Assembly (NCBI GenBank): GCA_964581175.1
Contig: CAZONI010000006.1
Location: forward strand, 1-64,000
Direction: 5' to 3'
Origin: B46-G9 sp964581175
GTDB lineage: Bacteria; Desulfobacterota; DSM-4660; Desulfatiglandales; Desulfatiglandaceae
DNA: 64,000 nucleotides
The notes below the pieces were generated by a model, which had not been told where the DNA came from, searched no databases, and saw nothing but the letters and a program-made list of their open reading frames with translations. Made by a program: the position numbers and the translations under genes. This document shows, in pieces, positions 26,297-35,531 of the stretch. Every line of letters starts with the position of its first letter. Within the stretch, counting starts at the first letter, position 1.

Positions 26297-26828
26297 TGGG
26301 CCTCCTGCCGATGTGACCGGTAATGATTATGGCGCCGAGGATCGAGACCAGCAGCAGCAGCGAAATCACCTCAAAAACCAGCTCGTAGCGGGTGAGGAGG
26401 TAGCCGCCCAGCCCGGCAATGGACCAGTCGGCGCCGCGGGTTGCGGCCGGATGCCACCCAGTACGAAATACCAGGGCATTCAGCATGATGAAAACTCCTG
26501 CACCCACTGCCAGGGCCAGGACCACCTTACGCGGACGCCGCGCGGGAAGACTCAGGTGCAAAGGTCTCGAAAGCATGATGGCAAAAACCATGGAAATGCA
26601 GATGGCGCCGACATAAATGAGCAGTTCCATGAGGGCGATGAAGGGGCTGCCCAGGTATAGGAACAGGCCCGCTACCCCCGTAAGGCAGAGAATCAGCCCC
26701 AGCACATTGTGGAGAATGTTGCGGGGCAGCACGGCGATCAGCGCGCCCGCAAAGCTGAGGGTCACGACGAAGGCGAACCCTATCTGGGCAATCAGATGCG
26801 GGTGAACCAGACTCTGGAGCGTGTTCAT
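26289..26828 (-). CDS. nuoJ: NADH-quinone oxidoreductase subunit J
   Basis: Five-helix membrane subunit of 179 residues. The open frame extends to 27071, but the ATG at 26828 (MNTLQSLVHPHL) gives the normal protein and overlaps the nuoI stop as ATGA. The conserved ALMELLIYVGAICISMVFAIML segment forms the pi-bulge helix linked to proton transfer. The extended part shadows nuoI. Confidence 0.94.
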   Translation of the reverse strand: MNTLQSLVHPHLIAQIGFAFVVTLSFAGALIAVLPRNILHNVLGLILCLTGVAGLFLYLGSPFIALMELLIYVGAICISMVFAIMLSRPLHLSLPARRPRKVVLALAVGAGVFIMLNALVFRTGWHPAATRGADWSIAGLGGYLLTRYELVFEVISLLLLVSILGAIIITGHIGRRPNE

Positions 26829-27262
26829 GCTGACTCCTCCAGGCGTTGAACGAGATCCACCACGCTCTCCCAGCGACAATAGTGGCTCATTTCGTATTCG
26901 TCGGAAAACTTGAGGGTCCGGGTGGGGCAGTTGGCCACGCACAGACCGCAAAGACTGCAGTGAGAAAAGTCGATAAAGTACGCGCTGCATCGCTTCTCCG
27001 CGTGCGCATTCGGCTTTTCCCCCTGAACCTTGATGACGTTGGTGGGGCACAGTTGCATGCATATGCTGCAAGCAACGCAGTTGTGGGTGCCGGTCTCGGG
27101 AAATTTTTTGAACTCGATGTGCCCCCGGTAACCCGGGCTCATCTCTATTTGCGTGCGCGGATACTGCACCGTAACCACAGGACGGTATATACGCCGAAAG
27201 GTTACCCCCATCCCTGCGATCAGGCTCCAGCCGCCTTCAATGATTTCTTTGAGCATCCCCAT
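26825..27262 (-). CDS. nuoI: NADH-quinone oxidoreductase subunit I
   Basis: Peripheral ferredoxin subunit (145 residues) carrying two [4Fe-4S] clusters, N6a and N6b, that pass electrons to NuoB. The motifs are CVACSICMQLCPTNVI and CSLCGLCVANCPTRTL. RGHIEFKKFPETGTHNC precedes the first. It is followed by nuoJ with a 4-base overlap and follows nuoH by 24 bases. Confidence 0.96.
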   Translation of the reverse strand: MGMLKEIIEGGWSLIAGMGVTFRRIYRPVVTVQYPRTQIEMSPGYRGHIEFKKFPETGTHNCVACSICMQLCPTNVIKVQGEKPNAHAEKRCSAYFIDFSHCSLCGLCVANCPTRTLKFSDEYEMSHYCRWESVVDLVQRLEESA

Positions 27263-27286
27263 AGAGTCTCTGTCTCCGCACCTTCT

Positions 27287-28276
27287 CTACTTTACCAGTT
27301 CCAGGATGCCGGCGTAGACGACCAGATGGATGAGGGCCGCCGGAATCAGGATCTTCCAGCAAAAGTTCATGAGTTGATCGAACCGCAGTCGCGGAAAGGT
27401 CCATCTGACCCACATGACTACGAATATAAGGGCATAGGTCTTGAGGAAGAACCATACCACGCCGGGCAGCAGCGGGCCTCTCCATCCGCCGAAAAAGAGC
27501 GTTGTGGCAACCGCCGCCTCGATGAAGATGTTGGAATACTCCGCCAGAAAAAACAGGGCGAAACGCATGCCGCTGTATTCCGTATGGAAGCCGCCCACCA
27601 GTTCGGATTCGGCCTCCGGGATATCAAAGGGCGCCCTGTTCGTTTCCGCGGTTGCGCAGATCATGAAAATCAGGGCGGCTACCGGCATCCAGACCACGTT
27701 CCACACCTGAGCCTGGGAATTCACAATGCTCGACATCCGGAGGCTGTCGGACCAGAGCAGCACGCTCACCACGGTCAGCAGCAAGGGAATCTCGTAGGCC
27801 ACATTCTGCGCCACCGAGCGGATAGCTCCCATCAGAGAATACTTGTTGTTGGCGGCCCAGCCGCCCATGAGAATGGCCAGCACATTAAAACTGGAAAAAG
27901 CGAAGATCAGGAGCAGGCCCACATTCAGGTCCCGTACCTGCAAATGCCTGCTGAAAGGAATCACCACAAGGCCCACCATGGCCGGCAGAAATACCACTAT
28001 GGGCGCCAGGACGAAGAGTTTCCGGTCCACATGGCGGGGGGTGATGAGCTCTTTGCTGACGAGCTTTATCCCGTCGACTATGGTCTGGAGGATGCCGTGC
28101 GGTCCCACTTCCATGGGGCCCAGCCGGGCCTGGATGTGACCGGCGACCTTGCGCTCCAGCCATACCAGAAATACAGCGTTCAGTTGTACCAATACCAGTA
28201 TGCCCACGAGACCCAGGATAATCCTGGCCAGGTCAGGGCCGAGCGTGCCGACCAGATAGTGCCAAGCGGCATTCAT
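27287..28276 (-). CDS. nuoH: NADH-quinone oxidoreductase subunit H
   Basis: Eight-helix membrane subunit (329 residues) that forms the quinone chamber with NuoB and NuoD. Typical segments are VWLERKVAGHIQARLGPMEVGPHG, TNRAPFDIPEAESELVGGFHTEYSGM (the acidic loop) and VRWTFPRLRFDQLM. It follows nuoD by 19 bases. Confidence 0.97.
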   Translation of the reverse strand: MNAAWHYLVGTLGPDLARIILGLVGILVLVQLNAVFLVWLERKVAGHIQARLGPMEVGPHGILQTIVDGIKLVSKELITPRHVDRKLFVLAPIVVFLPAMVGLVVIPFSRHLQVRDLNVGLLLIFAFSSFNVLAILMGGWAANNKYSLMGAIRSVAQNVAYEIPLLLTVVSVLLWSDSLRMSSIVNSQAQVWNVVWMPVAALIFMICATAETNRAPFDIPEAESELVGGFHTEYSGMRFALFFLAEYSNIFIEAAVATTLFFGGWRGPLLPGVVWFFLKTYALIFVVMWVRWTFPRLRFDQLMNFCWKILIPAALIHLVVYAGILELVK

Positions 28277-28295
28277 ACTTGTCTTCCCTCACGTG

Positions 28296-29414
28296 CTATC
28301 GATCGATCTCCGGTACCACGATGTCTATGCTCCCGAGGATGCAGATCGTGTCGGCCACCAGGGTACCGGGCAGTACCTCGGTGAGCGTCTGCAGGTTGCC
28401 GTATGAAGGCACCCTGACCTTGAGGCGGTAAGGATATTCACTGCCGTCGCTCACTATATAGTACCCGAGGGCGCCCCGGGCAGATTCCGCTGCGAAATAA
28501 TAATCGCCCTTCGGCGGCCGCACCTTGTTGGGCGTCGGTGTTCTTATCGGTCCGCCCGGCAGTCGATCCAGTGCCTGCTCGATAATGCGGAGGCTTTGCT
28601 CCATCTCCCGCAGGCGAATCATGTACCGGTCGAGGGCGTCGCCGTTGACGCCCGTCGGGATCTCGAAATCCAACTCGCTGTAAACGGAATAGGGTTCCAC
28701 CCTTCGTACGTCGTAAGGCACCCCGGCAGCCCTTAATACCGGACCGGTGCAGCCGAAACGCAGTGCGATATCCTTATCGATCACCCCCACGTCCCGGGTC
28801 CGGTGGATAAAGATGACGTTTTTGGTTACCAGGTTGTTGTAGTCCTTCCAGCGGCCCCGCAGTCTTTTTATGAAGTCCCGGGTGGCTCCGATGAACGTGT
28901 CATCGACGTCCCTGGCCACCCCGCCGAAGCGGCAGTAGTTGTACGTAAGGCGGGAACCGGAGACCCGGTCCAGAATGTCCAGGATATTTTCCCGATCATC
29001 GAAGGCGTAAAAGAACGGGGTTACTCCCCCCAGATCCATCAAGTAGGCGCCCAGCCACATGAGATGGCTGGCCACCCGGTTGAGTTCGGCGCAGACGACC
29101 CGGATGTACTCGGCCCGGGGCGGCGGCTTGATGCCGGTCATCTTCTCCACTGCCGCCACATACGCATGGTTGAACAGCATGCCGGAAAGGTAGTCCATCC
29201 GGGGGGTGTTCGGCAGGAATTGCTCGTAGAAGTGGCTTTCAGCCATTTTTTCGTGACCGCGGTGGCCATAGCCGATAATGGGATCCACCTCCATCACGTA
29301 TTCGCCGTCGAGTTTGACAAAGAGCCGCAAAACTCCGTGGGTGCTCGGATGCTGGGGACCCAGGTTCAGATAGAAGGTGTGCTCCGTTACGGTTTCAGGC
29401 GTCCTGGTCGACAT
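28296..29414 (-). CDS. nuoD: NADH-quinone oxidoreductase subunit D
   Basis: The 49-kDa quinone-site subunit. The ATG at 29414 (MSTRTPETVTEHTFYLNLGP) gives 372 residues and the canonical LNLGPQHPSTHGVLR start; the longer frame to 29585 shadows nuoC. The family signature GYGHRGHEKMAE and the C-terminal VPEIDR ending are present. The start overlaps nuoC by 20 bases. nuoC and nuoD are separate here, not fused as in E. coli. Confidence 0.96.
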   Translation of the reverse strand: MSTRTPETVTEHTFYLNLGPQHPSTHGVLRLFVKLDGEYVMEVDPIIGYGHRGHEKMAESHFYEQFLPNTPRMDYLSGMLFNHAYVAAVEKMTGIKPPPRAEYIRVVCAELNRVASHLMWLGAYLMDLGGVTPFFYAFDDRENILDILDRVSGSRLTYNYCRFGGVARDVDDTFIGATRDFIKRLRGRWKDYNNLVTKNVIFIHRTRDVGVIDKDIALRFGCTGPVLRAAGVPYDVRRVEPYSVYSELDFEIPTGVNGDALDRYMIRLREMEQSLRIIEQALDRLPGGPIRTPTPNKVRPPKGDYYFAAESARGALGYYIVSDGSEYPYRLKVRVPSYGNLQTLTEVLPGTLVADTICILGSIDIVVPEIDR

Positions 29415-29877
29415 AGATCTCTCTCGCGCTCCTGAAAGCATGCACCTTGCCGTATTCCTTGAGAAGCGGATGGAAATCGGCATCCTCCGGCAGCAGCAGC
29501 CGTCGGAGATCCGGATGGTTGTCGAAACGAATACCAAAGAGATCGAATACTTCCCGCTCGTACCACAAGGCCGCGTCATAAACACGGCCGATGCTCGGAA
29601 GCGATTCCCCCCTGGCCAGCTGCACCTTTACCTGAATCCGGGAGACCGCATTGCATTCGTTGAACTGGTAGACTGCGATCGGCCCTTCGGTAAAGTCCAC
29701 GGCGGTAATGAATTCCAGAAAGAAACCGGCATCGCGGGCAGCCTGGGCTATCGACAGCAGTCGGCTGCGTTCCGCACGTATCTCCAGCAGGCAGCCGTTC
29801 CTGTCGTAGTCCCGCGTGTGAACGGAGGACGGCTCAACGATTTCTTCCAGCTCTTTTTTTAAATCTTCTAATGACAT
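29395..29877 (-). CDS. nuoC: NADH-quinone oxidoreductase subunit C
   Basis: The 30-kDa peripheral subunit (160 residues), with the signature YEREVFDLFGIRFDNHPDLRRLLLPED near residues 108-134. It overlaps nuoB by 44 bases and nuoD by 20, which implies tight translational coupling. Confidence 0.95.
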   Translation of the reverse strand: MSLEDLKKELEEIVEPSSVHTRDYDRNGCLLEIRAERSRLLSIAQAARDAGFFLEFITAVDFTEGPIAVYQFNECNAVSRIQVKVQLARGESLPSIGRVYDAALWYEREVFDLFGIRFDNHPDLRRLLLPEDADFHPLLKEYGKVHAFRSAREIYVDQDA

Positions 29878-30358
29878 TGCGTTTTTCGCCTTTGGTAATC
29901 TTGTCTTCCAACGAAAGGAATCCCTGAATCAGCCCTTCCGGCCGGGGCGGACAGCCCGGCACATAGACGTCGACCGGAACGAGAAGATCAGCGCCCGGGA
30001 CAATGGCATACTGACCTTCGAATTCAAACGGTCCGCCGGAGATGGCGCAGTTGCCCATGGCCATGCACCATTTCGGCGCAGGCATCTGCTCCCAGAGCGT
30101 GACGATGGTGGGGGCCATCTTCTTGGAGATGGTTCCAGCCACAATCATGAGGTCGGACTGCCTGGGTGAAGGTCGAAATACGGCGGCCCCGAAACGATCC
30201 AGATCGAAACGGCTGGCGCCGGTGGCCATCATCTCGATGGCGCAGCAGGCCAGGCCGAAGGTCATGGGCCAGAGAGAATTGGCCCGGCAGAGATTCAGAA
30301 CTTCCTCCAGGACCGCCAAGTGTACGCGCGGACCAGGCGCTATCTTCTTGACTGCCAT
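29834..30358 (-). CDS. nuoB: NADH-quinone oxidoreductase subunit B
   Basis: Subunit carrying cluster N2, the last Fe-S centre before quinone (174 residues). The ligands are seen in FGLACCAIEMM, in MGNCAISGG, and in VPGCPPRPEGLI. The start has GGAAAGGGG upstream and overlaps nuoA by 19 bases. Confidence 0.97.
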   Translation of the reverse strand: MAVKKIAPGPRVHLAVLEEVLNLCRANSLWPMTFGLACCAIEMMATGASRFDLDRFGAAVFRPSPRQSDLMIVAGTISKKMAPTIVTLWEQMPAPKWCMAMGNCAISGGPFEFEGQYAIVPGADLLVPVDVYVPGCPPRPEGLIQGFLSLEDKITKGEKRNVIRRFKKRAGRNR

Positions 30359-30726
30359 TTGAAAACCCCTTTCCGCCAGGCGTAAACGATGGCCAGGGAA
30401 AGAATGAAAACGAAGATGACAATTTCGAGAAAATCGCGGAAAATGAATTGCTTGCCGTAAATCAAGGCCACCGGAAACAGATAGAGGACGTCCACGTCGA
30501 AGGCGAGGAATATCAAGGTGTAGATGTAGTAGGCGACGCTGAATTGGATCCAGGCACTGCCGAGCGCGGTCATGCCGCTTTCATACGTCTCTGCCCGCTT
30601 CGCACTCTCGCTTCGGGGCGCTATGAGCCATGAGACTACTATGGGGGTGAGGGCAAAAATCACCCCGACAACGAGAAATACACCAACATACAGAAAATCG
30701 TGTAAGACTTGACCAGGCATATTCAT
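30340..30726 (-). CDS. nuoA: NADH-quinone oxidoreductase subunit A
   Basis: First gene of the operon, a three-helix membrane subunit (about 128 residues from the ATG at 30726). The family motif ETYESGMTALGSAWIQFSVA and FDVDVLYLFPVAL are clear. In-frame ATGs also occur at 30720 and 30738; GGGGGA precedes the inner ones. The order ABCDHIJKLMN lacks E, F and G. The N-terminal module is replaced elsewhere (20376-21179 and 31809-35501). Confidence 0.95.
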   Translation of the reverse strand: MNMPGQVLHDFLYVGVFLVVGVIFALTPIVVSWLIAPRSESAKRAETYESGMTALGSAWIQFSVAYYIYTLIFLAFDVDVLYLFPVALIYGKQFIFRDFLEIVIFVFILSLAIVYAWRKGVFKWQSRR

Positions 30727-30741
30727 TCCCCCGGACATCAC

Positions 30742-31507
30742 TACTGTCAGAGGTTGGCTGTCTTGACTAAATGAAATTCATTCACCGTAGATTCACGGAG
30801 AGGCCAGAAGGTCTTTGCTTTTCCCCAATTCCTCTGGAGGTGGGACCAATGGGCATAAAGAAAATGCCCTCGAAAAAAAGTCTGCGTTCCTTCAGAAAAC
30901 AGGTCTGATGTTCTTCATTGCTCTTCAAGATCATGAGAGCCCGAATGAAGAGGGGCGGTCGTCTCTGTGTCCCGGTGATTCCAAAGTAGCCGTCTTTGGA
31001 TTTCGAAGAATTCGCCTGCTTCGTCGTTTCAGTGGAAACATGCAATTCAGACCGAATCTTCACAAACTGCTTTCAAGTCTACTCTGCCCATTTGGCTTGT
31101 CAAGCAGAAATCTCAAAAAGAATTATCAGGAATGAGTGAGTCTCTTCCTGCGGAGCGGGAGGCATCGGGTCCCTCCCGGGGGACGCTCCGGGGGAAAGCC
31201 ATTTCTTCCGTTCCGAGGCTCCGGGCTGGTCTTTTCAGTGACTTATCAGCGTGGGATAGCTACCCCCTCCGCATTCTCGACTGCGTCGAGCTGCGGGTTC
31301 CCCCACTGATAAGTCACGAAAAGACGGTGCCCTCTCACCAGTCACTCCAGAAAAGGCTTCCCCCCTGAGCGTCACGCTTTTCTCAATTCGCGATCGATAG
31401 AACCTATCCGGATCCTCGACCAGAGAAGGAAGAGGAGGAGGGTTTAGGTGCTACAAACACTTTTGGGCCCGACGGAGGCCGGAAAAGGTCCGGTTCATCT
31501 TTTTTCA
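30742..31507. other. Spacer between nuoA and the divergent fusion-gene unit
   Basis: About 770 bases without a supported gene. Open frames at 30782-31063 and 30815-31135 overlap on opposite strands and lack ribosome-binding sites and recognisable domains. The right half holds a palindromic dispersed element (31131-31373). The nuo promoter is expected near 30745-30830 on the minus strand but is not obvious. Confidence 0.5.
31131..31373. repeat. Dispersed palindromic element, copy A
   Basis: A flank TGAGTGAGTCTCTTCC at 31133 is followed by 19-base imperfect inverted arms (31182-31200 and 31355-31373, 17 of 19 complementary) enclosing a 154-base interior. Two interior blocks (31199-31227 and 31300-31357) recur at about 50.9 kb, the first identical and the second with one difference. 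Inside, GTGACTTATCAG and CTGATAAGTCAC form another inverted pair. No transposase is encoded. Confidence 0.75.
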
Positions 31508-31535
31508 TTGACTGGAATCATTTGCGGGATATTAT
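31508..31535 (+). promoter_or_regulatory. Sigma-70-type promoter
   Basis: TTGACT (31508-31513) and TATTAT (31530-31535) are separated by 16 bases, 36 bases before the ATG at 31571. It would drive the small membrane protein and the 1230-residue fusion gene. Confidence 0.6.
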
Positions 31536-31570
31536 TATTTTAGTACCAGATGAACGCAAGAGGGGCAGCA

Positions 31571-31771
31571 ATGACGGATCAACCTTCTCAAGGCGGCGGC
31601 AAACCGGATGACGAGTTCAGGATGTATGCTTCTCCCGTCGGCGCGCATATCCTGCGAAAAGCCAATGAAATCGTTGAAGATTTGCCTGTCCGCAAGTATG
31701 TGCTGTTCTTTATCCTTTTCCTGATCGAGGTGCTCGTCGTTTTCGGTTTCGCCTTTTATCTAATCCATTGA
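31571..31771 (+). CDS. Small single-pass membrane protein
   Basis: A 66-residue protein with a soluble N-terminal half and one C-terminal TM helix (about 42-64, VLFFILFLIEVLVVFGFAF). The ATG at 31571 has AGAGGGGC upstream; an earlier in-frame ATG exists at 31550. The gene ends 37 bases before the large redox fusion and shares its promoter, so it may help anchor that protein to the membrane arm. No family recognised. Confidence 0.65.
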   Translation: MTDQPSQGGGKPDDEFRMYASPVGAHILRKANEIVEDLPVRKYVLFFILFLIEVLVVFGFAFYLIH

Positions 31772-31808
31772 GCCGCGCAAAGACCGCCCCAGGTTATAGA
31801 GGAACCCC

Positions 31809-34800
31809 ATGAAGCACAAAATAAACATTACCATGAACGGCCGGAAAATGGAGGCAGATGCAGGATCGACCATTTTGGATGCGGCAAGGCGCCATGATGT
31901 TCATATTCCGACCCTCTGCCACAGCAAGGTTCTGCGACCGATGGAGAGCTGCCGTCTCTGCGTTGTCAAGGTCGAAGGCGAGCCCCATTTGCAGGCATCC
32001 TGCAGCACCATGGTCCGCGAAGGCATGGTGGTTACCACCGATTCCAACGATATTCACCAGATGAGGAAGGTGCTTCTGGATCTTCTTTTCGAGGAACATT
32101 ACGGTGACTGCATTGCACCGTGTCAATTGACCTGCCCGGCCGGGATAGATATTCAGGGATACATAGCTCTGATCGCGCAGGGGCAATATGCGGAGGCCCT
32201 GGAGCTCATCCGGGAACGGATTCCCATGCCGCTTACCATCGGCAGGGTCTGCCCTCATTTTTGCGAATACAAGTGCAACCGCAATCTGGTGGAAGAGCCC
32301 ATCAACATCAATCATCTCAAGCGCTTTGTCGCCGATTACGAAATGAAATCGGGCGAGCGAAACCTGCCTTCCCTGCAGAAGCTTTCCGGCCGCCGGGTGG
32401 CGATTATCGGCGGCGGCCCCGCGGGGCTCTCGGCAGCCTACTATCTTCGCTGTCTCGGCCATGCCAGCACTATTTTTGACGCCATGCCCCGGCTCGGCGG
32501 CATGCTGCGCTACGGCATTCCCGAATACAGGCTCCCCAAAAAGGTCCTGGATTGGGAGATTGAAGGCATTCTGGAATTAGGGGACATTGAGGTCAGGCCG
32601 GAGGTGAAATGGGGGACGGATTTTGCACTGGAGGGCCTCAAGAATGAAGGCTACGATGCCTTTTTCATCGCCACCGGCGCCTGGAGCACCCGGAAACTGG
32701 GAATCGCCGGCGAAGATCTGAACGGGGTGCACTCCGGGGTTGATTTCCTGGTGGATCTGGCACTGGGCAAGCAGGTTGTCATCGGGAACAATGTGGCGAT
32801 TGTCGGCGGCGGCAATGTCGCCATCGATGCGGCCCGGAACAGCGTGCGTATGGGTGTGGATCACGTCACCATCCTCTACCGGCGCTCCCGAAGTGAGATG
32901 CCGGCGGGTCCCGAGGAGGTCCGCGGGGCCGAGGAAGAAGGCGTGCGGTTTCATTTTCTCGCCGCCCCGGTCCGGCTGTTGGGCAGCGATGGCCAGGTAG
33001 ACCGGTTGGAGTACATCAGGATGGAACTCGGTGAGCCGGACGCCAGCGGCAGGCGCCGCCCCATCCCCATCGAGGGATCGGAGACGGTGATCCCCGTTGA
33101 GTCGGTCATCACTGCCATAGGCCAATTTCCCGATCTTTCCGCCCTCGAGCTCGACAGGTACGCGGCGGGCATGTCTATTACCCGATATCGCACCATCGAG
33201 GCCGACGCCGACACTCTTTATGCCGGAATAGAAGGCGTTTTCACCGGCGGCGATGTCTATCGGGGCCCGCAAAGTGTGGTAAGGGCCCTCGCAGACGGAC
33301 GCGATGCCGCTGTGGAGATCGACCGGCACCTCTCCGGGAAGAGAGTGGAAAGAGAACCCAGGCCTTTCAACATACTCAAAGGCGACCTCAAGACCATCGA
33401 TCCGGCGCAATTCAAGAGTCGCCCTTCCGAACCCCGGGTGCTCATGCCGGAACTGCCTCCCCAGGAGCGCATCTCCGGCCAGGAACAGATTGAACTCGGT
33501 CTCTCGGAAGATGAGGCCCGCCATGAGGCTGAACGCTGTCTTTCCTGCGGTTGTCTGGATGCCTTTGAATGCAGACTGCGCCGGGCCGCTTTTGAAAACG
33601 GTCTGGAGACCCTCGTCCGGCTGGAACCGAAGATACCTTTTGTCCGTGCCGGGGAGCGGGACACCCACCAATTCATCGCCCTCGATCCCAACAAGTGCAT
33701 TCGATGCAAGCAGTGTTACGAAGCCTGTACTTATTCCCAGTGTTCGGATGCCGTTGATTTTGACAAAATTCCCGGCTTCAATGCCAACTGCGTTTTCTGC
33801 GGTCTCTGCGTGGACGTATGCCCCACGGGCGCCATGGAACAACGGATCAGCGGCAAACCCGGCCCTTTCCATTTTCGTCGGGTGGAATCTTTCTGCGCCC
33901 ATTGCGGTTGCGCCTGCAGCCTGGTTTTGAACATGAAGGGGAGCAGAATTTTCACCATCGACGGCGGAATCAACACCCCGCCCAGCTACGGTCACACGTG
34001 CCGGAAGGGCAGATTCGACAGCTTTGACTACCTGTGGGGAGGCGAACGACTCCTGACCCCCCTGGTCCGAAAGGACGGCAAACTGGTGGAAGCCGGATGG
34101 GAAGAAGCCCTGGATCGGGTCGCCGGCGAGTTCAACAGGTTGAAAAAGGAACATGGTCCCGAAAGCCTTGCAGCCATCGGGTCCGGCCGGGCTACCAATG
34201 AGGCGGATTACCTGCTCCAAAAAATCTTCCGTTCCCATTTTGGAAGCAACCATCTGGATTACCCCGGCGGACAGGCAGTCCGTGCCAGCGTCGCGACGCT
34301 GAAACGGACGCTGGGATTGGGAGCAATGACCAACGCATTCAGCGAGATCGAAGAAGCGGATGTTATTTTGTGCCTAGGTGATCTTGTGGAGGAGCGCACG
34401 CCGATCATAGCCGCCGCTATGCGCAGGGCCAGCCGCACTCACGGCAGGAGGTTGATTGCCGTCAGTTCCGTTGACACGGGCCTCGGCAATTTCGCTGATC
34501 CTGGGCTGCTTGTCCGGCAGGAAGATCAGCTTGCGTTTCTTCAGGCCGTATTGCATCTCCTGATGAGGCAGGGACTGGTGGATCATGAATTTGTCGCCGG
34601 CCATACCACCGGATTGAACGAGTTGGAAACTGCCCTGGAAAGGGTGAAATTCGAAGATCTGATCCAACAGGTCGGCATCCCGGCCGAAATTCTGGAGACA
34701 GTCGCCCGCACCTTGGGAGAGGCGGCTTCCTTGGCCATTGTGTATTCTGAAGATCTGGCCGGCGGCGCCGACGGCAGAAAGAAGGTGGCGGCCGTGGCCG

Positions 34801-35501
34801 GGCTCGCACTGCTTACGGGGAGAATCGGCCGGCTGCACAGCGGCATTTTTCCCCTCTATGGCCGGATCAATGCCCAGGGAGCGACGGATATGGGCATTGG
34901 CCCCGATCGCCATGCGGAGCGCCGGAAATCAGCTGAATTAAAGGACGACAGGCTGACTGAGGGCAAGGGATTGACCTGCGAGGAGATCATCCGCGGCGCT
35001 CAGCAGGACACTGTTAAGGGCCTTTTTCTTATGGAGCACGGGCCAGCAGGTGCAGGGTTCGACCGGGAGCAATTCAATCCCGCTCTGGGCCGACCGGAGT
35101 TTCTGGTGGTGCAGGGCTCGTGTCTTACCGAGAGCGCCCAACAGGCGGATGTGGTTCTGCCCTCTGCTGCTTTTTGGGAACAGGATGGCACCTTTACCAC
35201 CATGGAGCGCCGCATAAGAAGGCTCAATCCCGTACTGGAAGCACCCGGGAAGGCACGGGCAGACTGGCAAATTCTCGCCGACCTGCTGGGCCGACTGGAT
35301 CCTGAGAGGCGATACGGGGGAGTCGAAGAAATATACTGGGAGATACTCTCCACGGTACCTTCTTATCAGGGCATGACCTACGAACGACTGGGAAAAGACG
35401 GGTTGCAGTGGCCTGTCGAGGCGTCAACCGGCGGTGCGCCCTCTGGATTGCTTCCTCTCGATCTGTTGAAAAAACCCCTGGCATTCGCGGGTTGGGAATG
35501 A
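31809..35501 (+). CDS. Ferredoxin / GltD-type flavoprotein / polyferredoxin / NuoG-like fusion
   Basis: A 1230-residue redox protein. Domains in order: [2Fe-2S] ferredoxin (C37, C48, C51, C65) as at the NuoG or FdhA N terminus; a GltD/NfnB-like unit with two Fe-S cysteine sets (101-109 and 148-156), FAD motif GGGPAG (201-206) and NAD(P) motif GGGNVA (333-338); two [4Fe-4S] ferredoxin motifs (630-640 and 661-671); and a molybdopterin-oxidoreductase domain with a CAHCGCAC...C cluster site (696-731). At the position of the catalytic Sec/Cys of formate dehydrogenase the sequence reads DYPGGQAVRAS, so it should not oxidise formate and is more like NuoG. Next to a nuo operon that lacks E, F and G, it probably feeds NAD(P)H or ferredoxin electrons into complex I. 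GAGGAACC precedes the ATG. Confidence 0.85.
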   Translation: MKHKINITMNGRKMEADAGSTILDAARRHDVHIPTLCHSKVLRPMESCRLCVVKVEGEPHLQASCSTMVREGMVVTTDSNDIHQMRKVLLDLLFEEHYGDCIAPCQLTCPAGIDIQGYIALIAQGQYAEALELIRERIPMPLTIGRVCPHFCEYKCNRNLVEEPININHLKRFVADYEMKSGERNLPSLQKLSGRRVAIIGGGPAGLSAAYYLRCLGHASTIFDAMPRLGGMLRYGIPEYRLPKKVLDWEIEGILELGDIEVRPEVKWGTDFALEGLKNEGYDAFFIATGAWSTRKLGIAGEDLNGVHSGVDFLVDLALGKQVVIGNNVAIVGGGNVAIDAARNSVRMGVDHVTILYRRSRSEMPAGPEEVRGAEEEGVRFHFLAAPVRLLGSDGQVDRLEYIRMELGEPDASGRRRPIPIEGSETVIPVESVITAIGQFPDLSALELDRYAAGMSITRYRTIEADADTLYAGIEGVFTGGDVYRGPQSVVRALADGRDAAVEIDRHLSGKRVEREPRPFNILKGDLKTIDPAQFKSRPSEPRVLMPELPPQERISGQEQIELGLSEDEARHEAERCLSCGCLDAFECRLRRAAFENGLETLVRLEPKIPFVRAGERDTHQFIALDPNKCIRCKQCYEACTYSQCSDAVDFDKIPGFNANCVFCGLCVDVCPTGAMEQRISGKPGPFHFRRVESFCAHCGCACSLVLNMKGSRIFTIDGGINTPPSYGHTCRKGRFDSFDYLWGGERLLTPLVRKDGKLVEAGWEEALDRVAGEFNRLKKEHGPESLAAIGSGRATNEADYLLQKIFRSHFGSNHLDYPGGQAVRASVATLKRTLGLGAMTNAFSEIEEADVILCLGDLVEERTPIIAAAMRRASRTHGRRLIAVSSVDTGLGNFADPGLLVRQEDQLAFLQAVLHLLMRQGLVDHEFVAGHTTGLNELETALERVKFEDLIQQVGIPAEILETVARTLGEAASLAIVYSEDLAGGADGRKKVAAVAGLALLTGRIGRLHSGIFPLYGRINAQGATDMGIGPDRHAERRKSAELKDDRLTEGKGLTCEEIIRGAQQDTVKGLFLMEHGPAGAGFDREQFNPALGRPEFLVVQGSCLTESAQQADVVLPSAAFWEQDGTFTTMERRIRRLNPVLEAPGKARADWQILADLLGRLDPERRYGGVEEIYWEILSTVPSYQGMTYERLGKDGLQWPVEASTGGAPSGLLPLDLLKKPLAFAGWE

Positions 35502-35531
35502 TCGCGACCCGGCCGGGAAACCGGCTGAATC

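Noticed and set aside
26846..28384. 512-codon plus-strand frame across nuoI and nuoH
   Set aside because: Antisense to well-conserved nuo genes; composition is that of a shadow.
30815..31135. 106-codon plus-strand frame between nuoA and the fusion gene
   Set aside because: No ribosome-binding site or domain, overlaps another open frame on the opposite strand, and its end touches the dispersed repeat.
32577..34253. 558-codon minus-strand frame
   Set aside because: Lies wholly inside the redox fusion gene, whose domains and cysteine motifs are certain; a shadow of GC-rich codon use.
33900..35501. Formate dehydrogenase activity for the molybdopterin-type domain
   Set aside because: The cluster-binding cysteines are present, but the catalytic Sec/Cys position is occupied by glycine and alanine residues, so it is treated as NuoG-like.
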